A DNA stretch of 8,282 nt, from the NCBI GenBank assembly GCA_016206745.1, contig JACQQW010000123.1:1-8282 (forward strand). Direction: 5' to 3'. The position numbers and the translations under genes are program-made. Positions 7,779 through 8,282 of the stretch are shown here, one piece after another. The notes under the pieces were generated by a model. It made no database searches. It was not told the DNA's origin and was given only the letters and a program-made list of their open reading frames with translations. The stretch's first letter is position 1. Every line of letters starts with the position of its first letter. The DNA is from Candidatus Omnitrophota bacterium. GTDB taxonomy: Bacteria > Omnitrophota > Gorgyraeia > Zapsychrales > Fredricksoniimonadaceae.

Positions 7779-8056
7779 GAGCGGCCTTAAGCAAAAAAGA
7801 AGAAAGAGATTTGATTGCGTCGGTTGAGCGCGGTGAATGGAGGCCGGTCAAGAAGGGTGAAAAACAACTGCAACATTTCCGTGAGGCCGCGCGGGAGACC
7901 TTAAGAAAAGACGCCCGTATCAATATCAGGCTGACCAAACGCGACTTTTTTAATCTCAAGTCAAGGGCGTTGAGGGAAGGGATCCCTTATCAGACCCTGG
8001 TTTCCAGCGTCATACACAAATACATAACCGGGCAGTTCGCTTCTCAAAACGGCTGA
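7775..8056 (+). CDS. Antitoxin with ribbon-helix-helix-like (CopG/BrnA-type) C-terminus
   Basis: A 93-residue charged protein and the expected partner of the preceding toxin. Residues about 1-47 (with ERGEWRPVKKGEKQLQHFRE) are probably the flexible toxin-wrapping part. Residues about 48-86 (ARINIRLTKRDFFNLKSRALREGIPYQTLVSSVIHKYITGQF) fit a ribbon-helix-helix: the strand RINIRLT, a first helix, the turn REGIPYQTL and a second helix. This pattern, with the GIPYQTL-x-SS-x-IHKY segment, is typical of CopG-type antitoxins found beside BrnT-like toxins. It would neutralise the toxin and probably repress the shared promoter. The start overlaps the toxin stop (ATGA) and has a GGGGGTGAGG stretch just upstream, so translation is likely coupled. 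Confidence 0.82.
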   Translation: MRAALSKKEERDLIASVERGEWRPVKKGEKQLQHFREAARETLRKDARINIRLTKRDFFNLKSRALREGIPYQTLVSSVIHKYITGQFASQNG

Positions 8057-8073
8057 TTGGGCGGGAGGTTTAT

Positions 8074-8282
8074 ATGGCAAGTCTGGATTTTAAAGGAAAA
8101 TCCGTCGTCCAAAATTACCATTTGACGGTTAAATATCATGAACTCATCCCCCACAGGGGGAAAAGTTTAACCGGTAAGGTAAGTTTGAACGATAACCTTA
8201 TCATCCACGGCGATAATTTGAAGGCTTTAAAAGCCCTTTTGCCCACTTATGCCGGAAAGGTCAAGTGTATTTATATTGATCC
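8074..8282 (+). CDS. Type III restriction-modification DNA methyltransferase (Mod-like), 5' part only
   Basis: 69 complete codons from ATG 8074 to the window end, with no stop. The segment NLIIHGDNLKALKALLPTYA (41-60) followed by GKVKCIYID is the strongly conserved start of the beta-class adenine-N6 methyltransferase core in type III Mod-like proteins. The next residues should be P-P-Y-N, the catalytic DPPY motif, and the window stops at its second codon. The N-terminus (MASLDFKGKSVVQNYHLTVK) also resembles this group. It methylates adenine in a specific site and protects DNA from a partner Res nuclease; whether Res follows cannot be seen. GGGAGG (8063-8068) lies 5 nt before the ATG. It starts 17 nt after the antitoxin gene on the same strand, so it may be co-transcribed with the toxin-antitoxin pair. 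Confidence 0.85.
   Translation, partial: MASLDFKGKSVVQNYHLTVKYHELIPHRGKSLTGKVSLNDNLIIHGDNLKALKALLPTYAGKVKCIYID

Overview
The window is a compact run of genes, all on the + strand, from an uncultured-type bacterium. Nothing in it fixes the taxonomy. A Gram-negative is implied by the type II secretion genes. The N-type-like F-ATPase with a b-delta fusion beside a short gspE-gspF-gspG set would fit lineages such as Omnitrophota or other PVC-related bacteria, but that is a low-confidence guess from general resemblance.

Region 1 (1-3871) is most of an unusual F-type ATP synthase/ATPase operon. In order it holds the 3' end of an epsilon subunit that lacks the C-terminal helical domain, a c subunit, a second diverged c-like subunit, a b subunit fused to a delta-like C-terminal domain, gamma, and beta. 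The order epsilon-c-c'-b/delta-gamma-beta differs from the classical order (a-c-b-delta-alpha-gamma-beta-epsilon) and from the published N-ATPase order (beta-epsilon-Q-R-a-c-b-alpha-gamma). Alpha and a are not in the window and must lie upstream or elsewhere if the enzyme is complete. Three of the five intergenic gaps hold a different long, near-perfect palindrome. One resembles REP-type palindromes and another resembles a widespread short palindromic repeat.

Region 2 (3875-7320) is a minimal secretion/pseudopilus set: the assembly ATPase gspE, the inner-membrane platform gspF and the major pseudopilin gspG. gspE starts 3 nt after the beta stop with no visible terminator, so ATPase and secretion genes probably share a transcript. 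The stop-start string TAAGGTATG occurs identically at the b/delta-gamma and beta-gspE junctions.

Region 3 (7321-7499) is a 179-nt gap holding a GC-rich compound stem-loop, a small palindrome and a near-consensus sigma-70 promoter (TTGACA, 17 nt, TATACT).

Region 4 (7500-8282) looks like the edge of a defence island and is by eye more AT-rich. It has a BrnT-like toxin gene overlapping a ribbon-helix-helix-type antitoxin gene by ATGA. After 17 nt comes the start of a type III restriction-modification (Mod-like) DNA methyltransferase, cut by the window end inside its predicted DPPY motif. One promoter could serve the toxin-antitoxin pair and the methyltransferase together.
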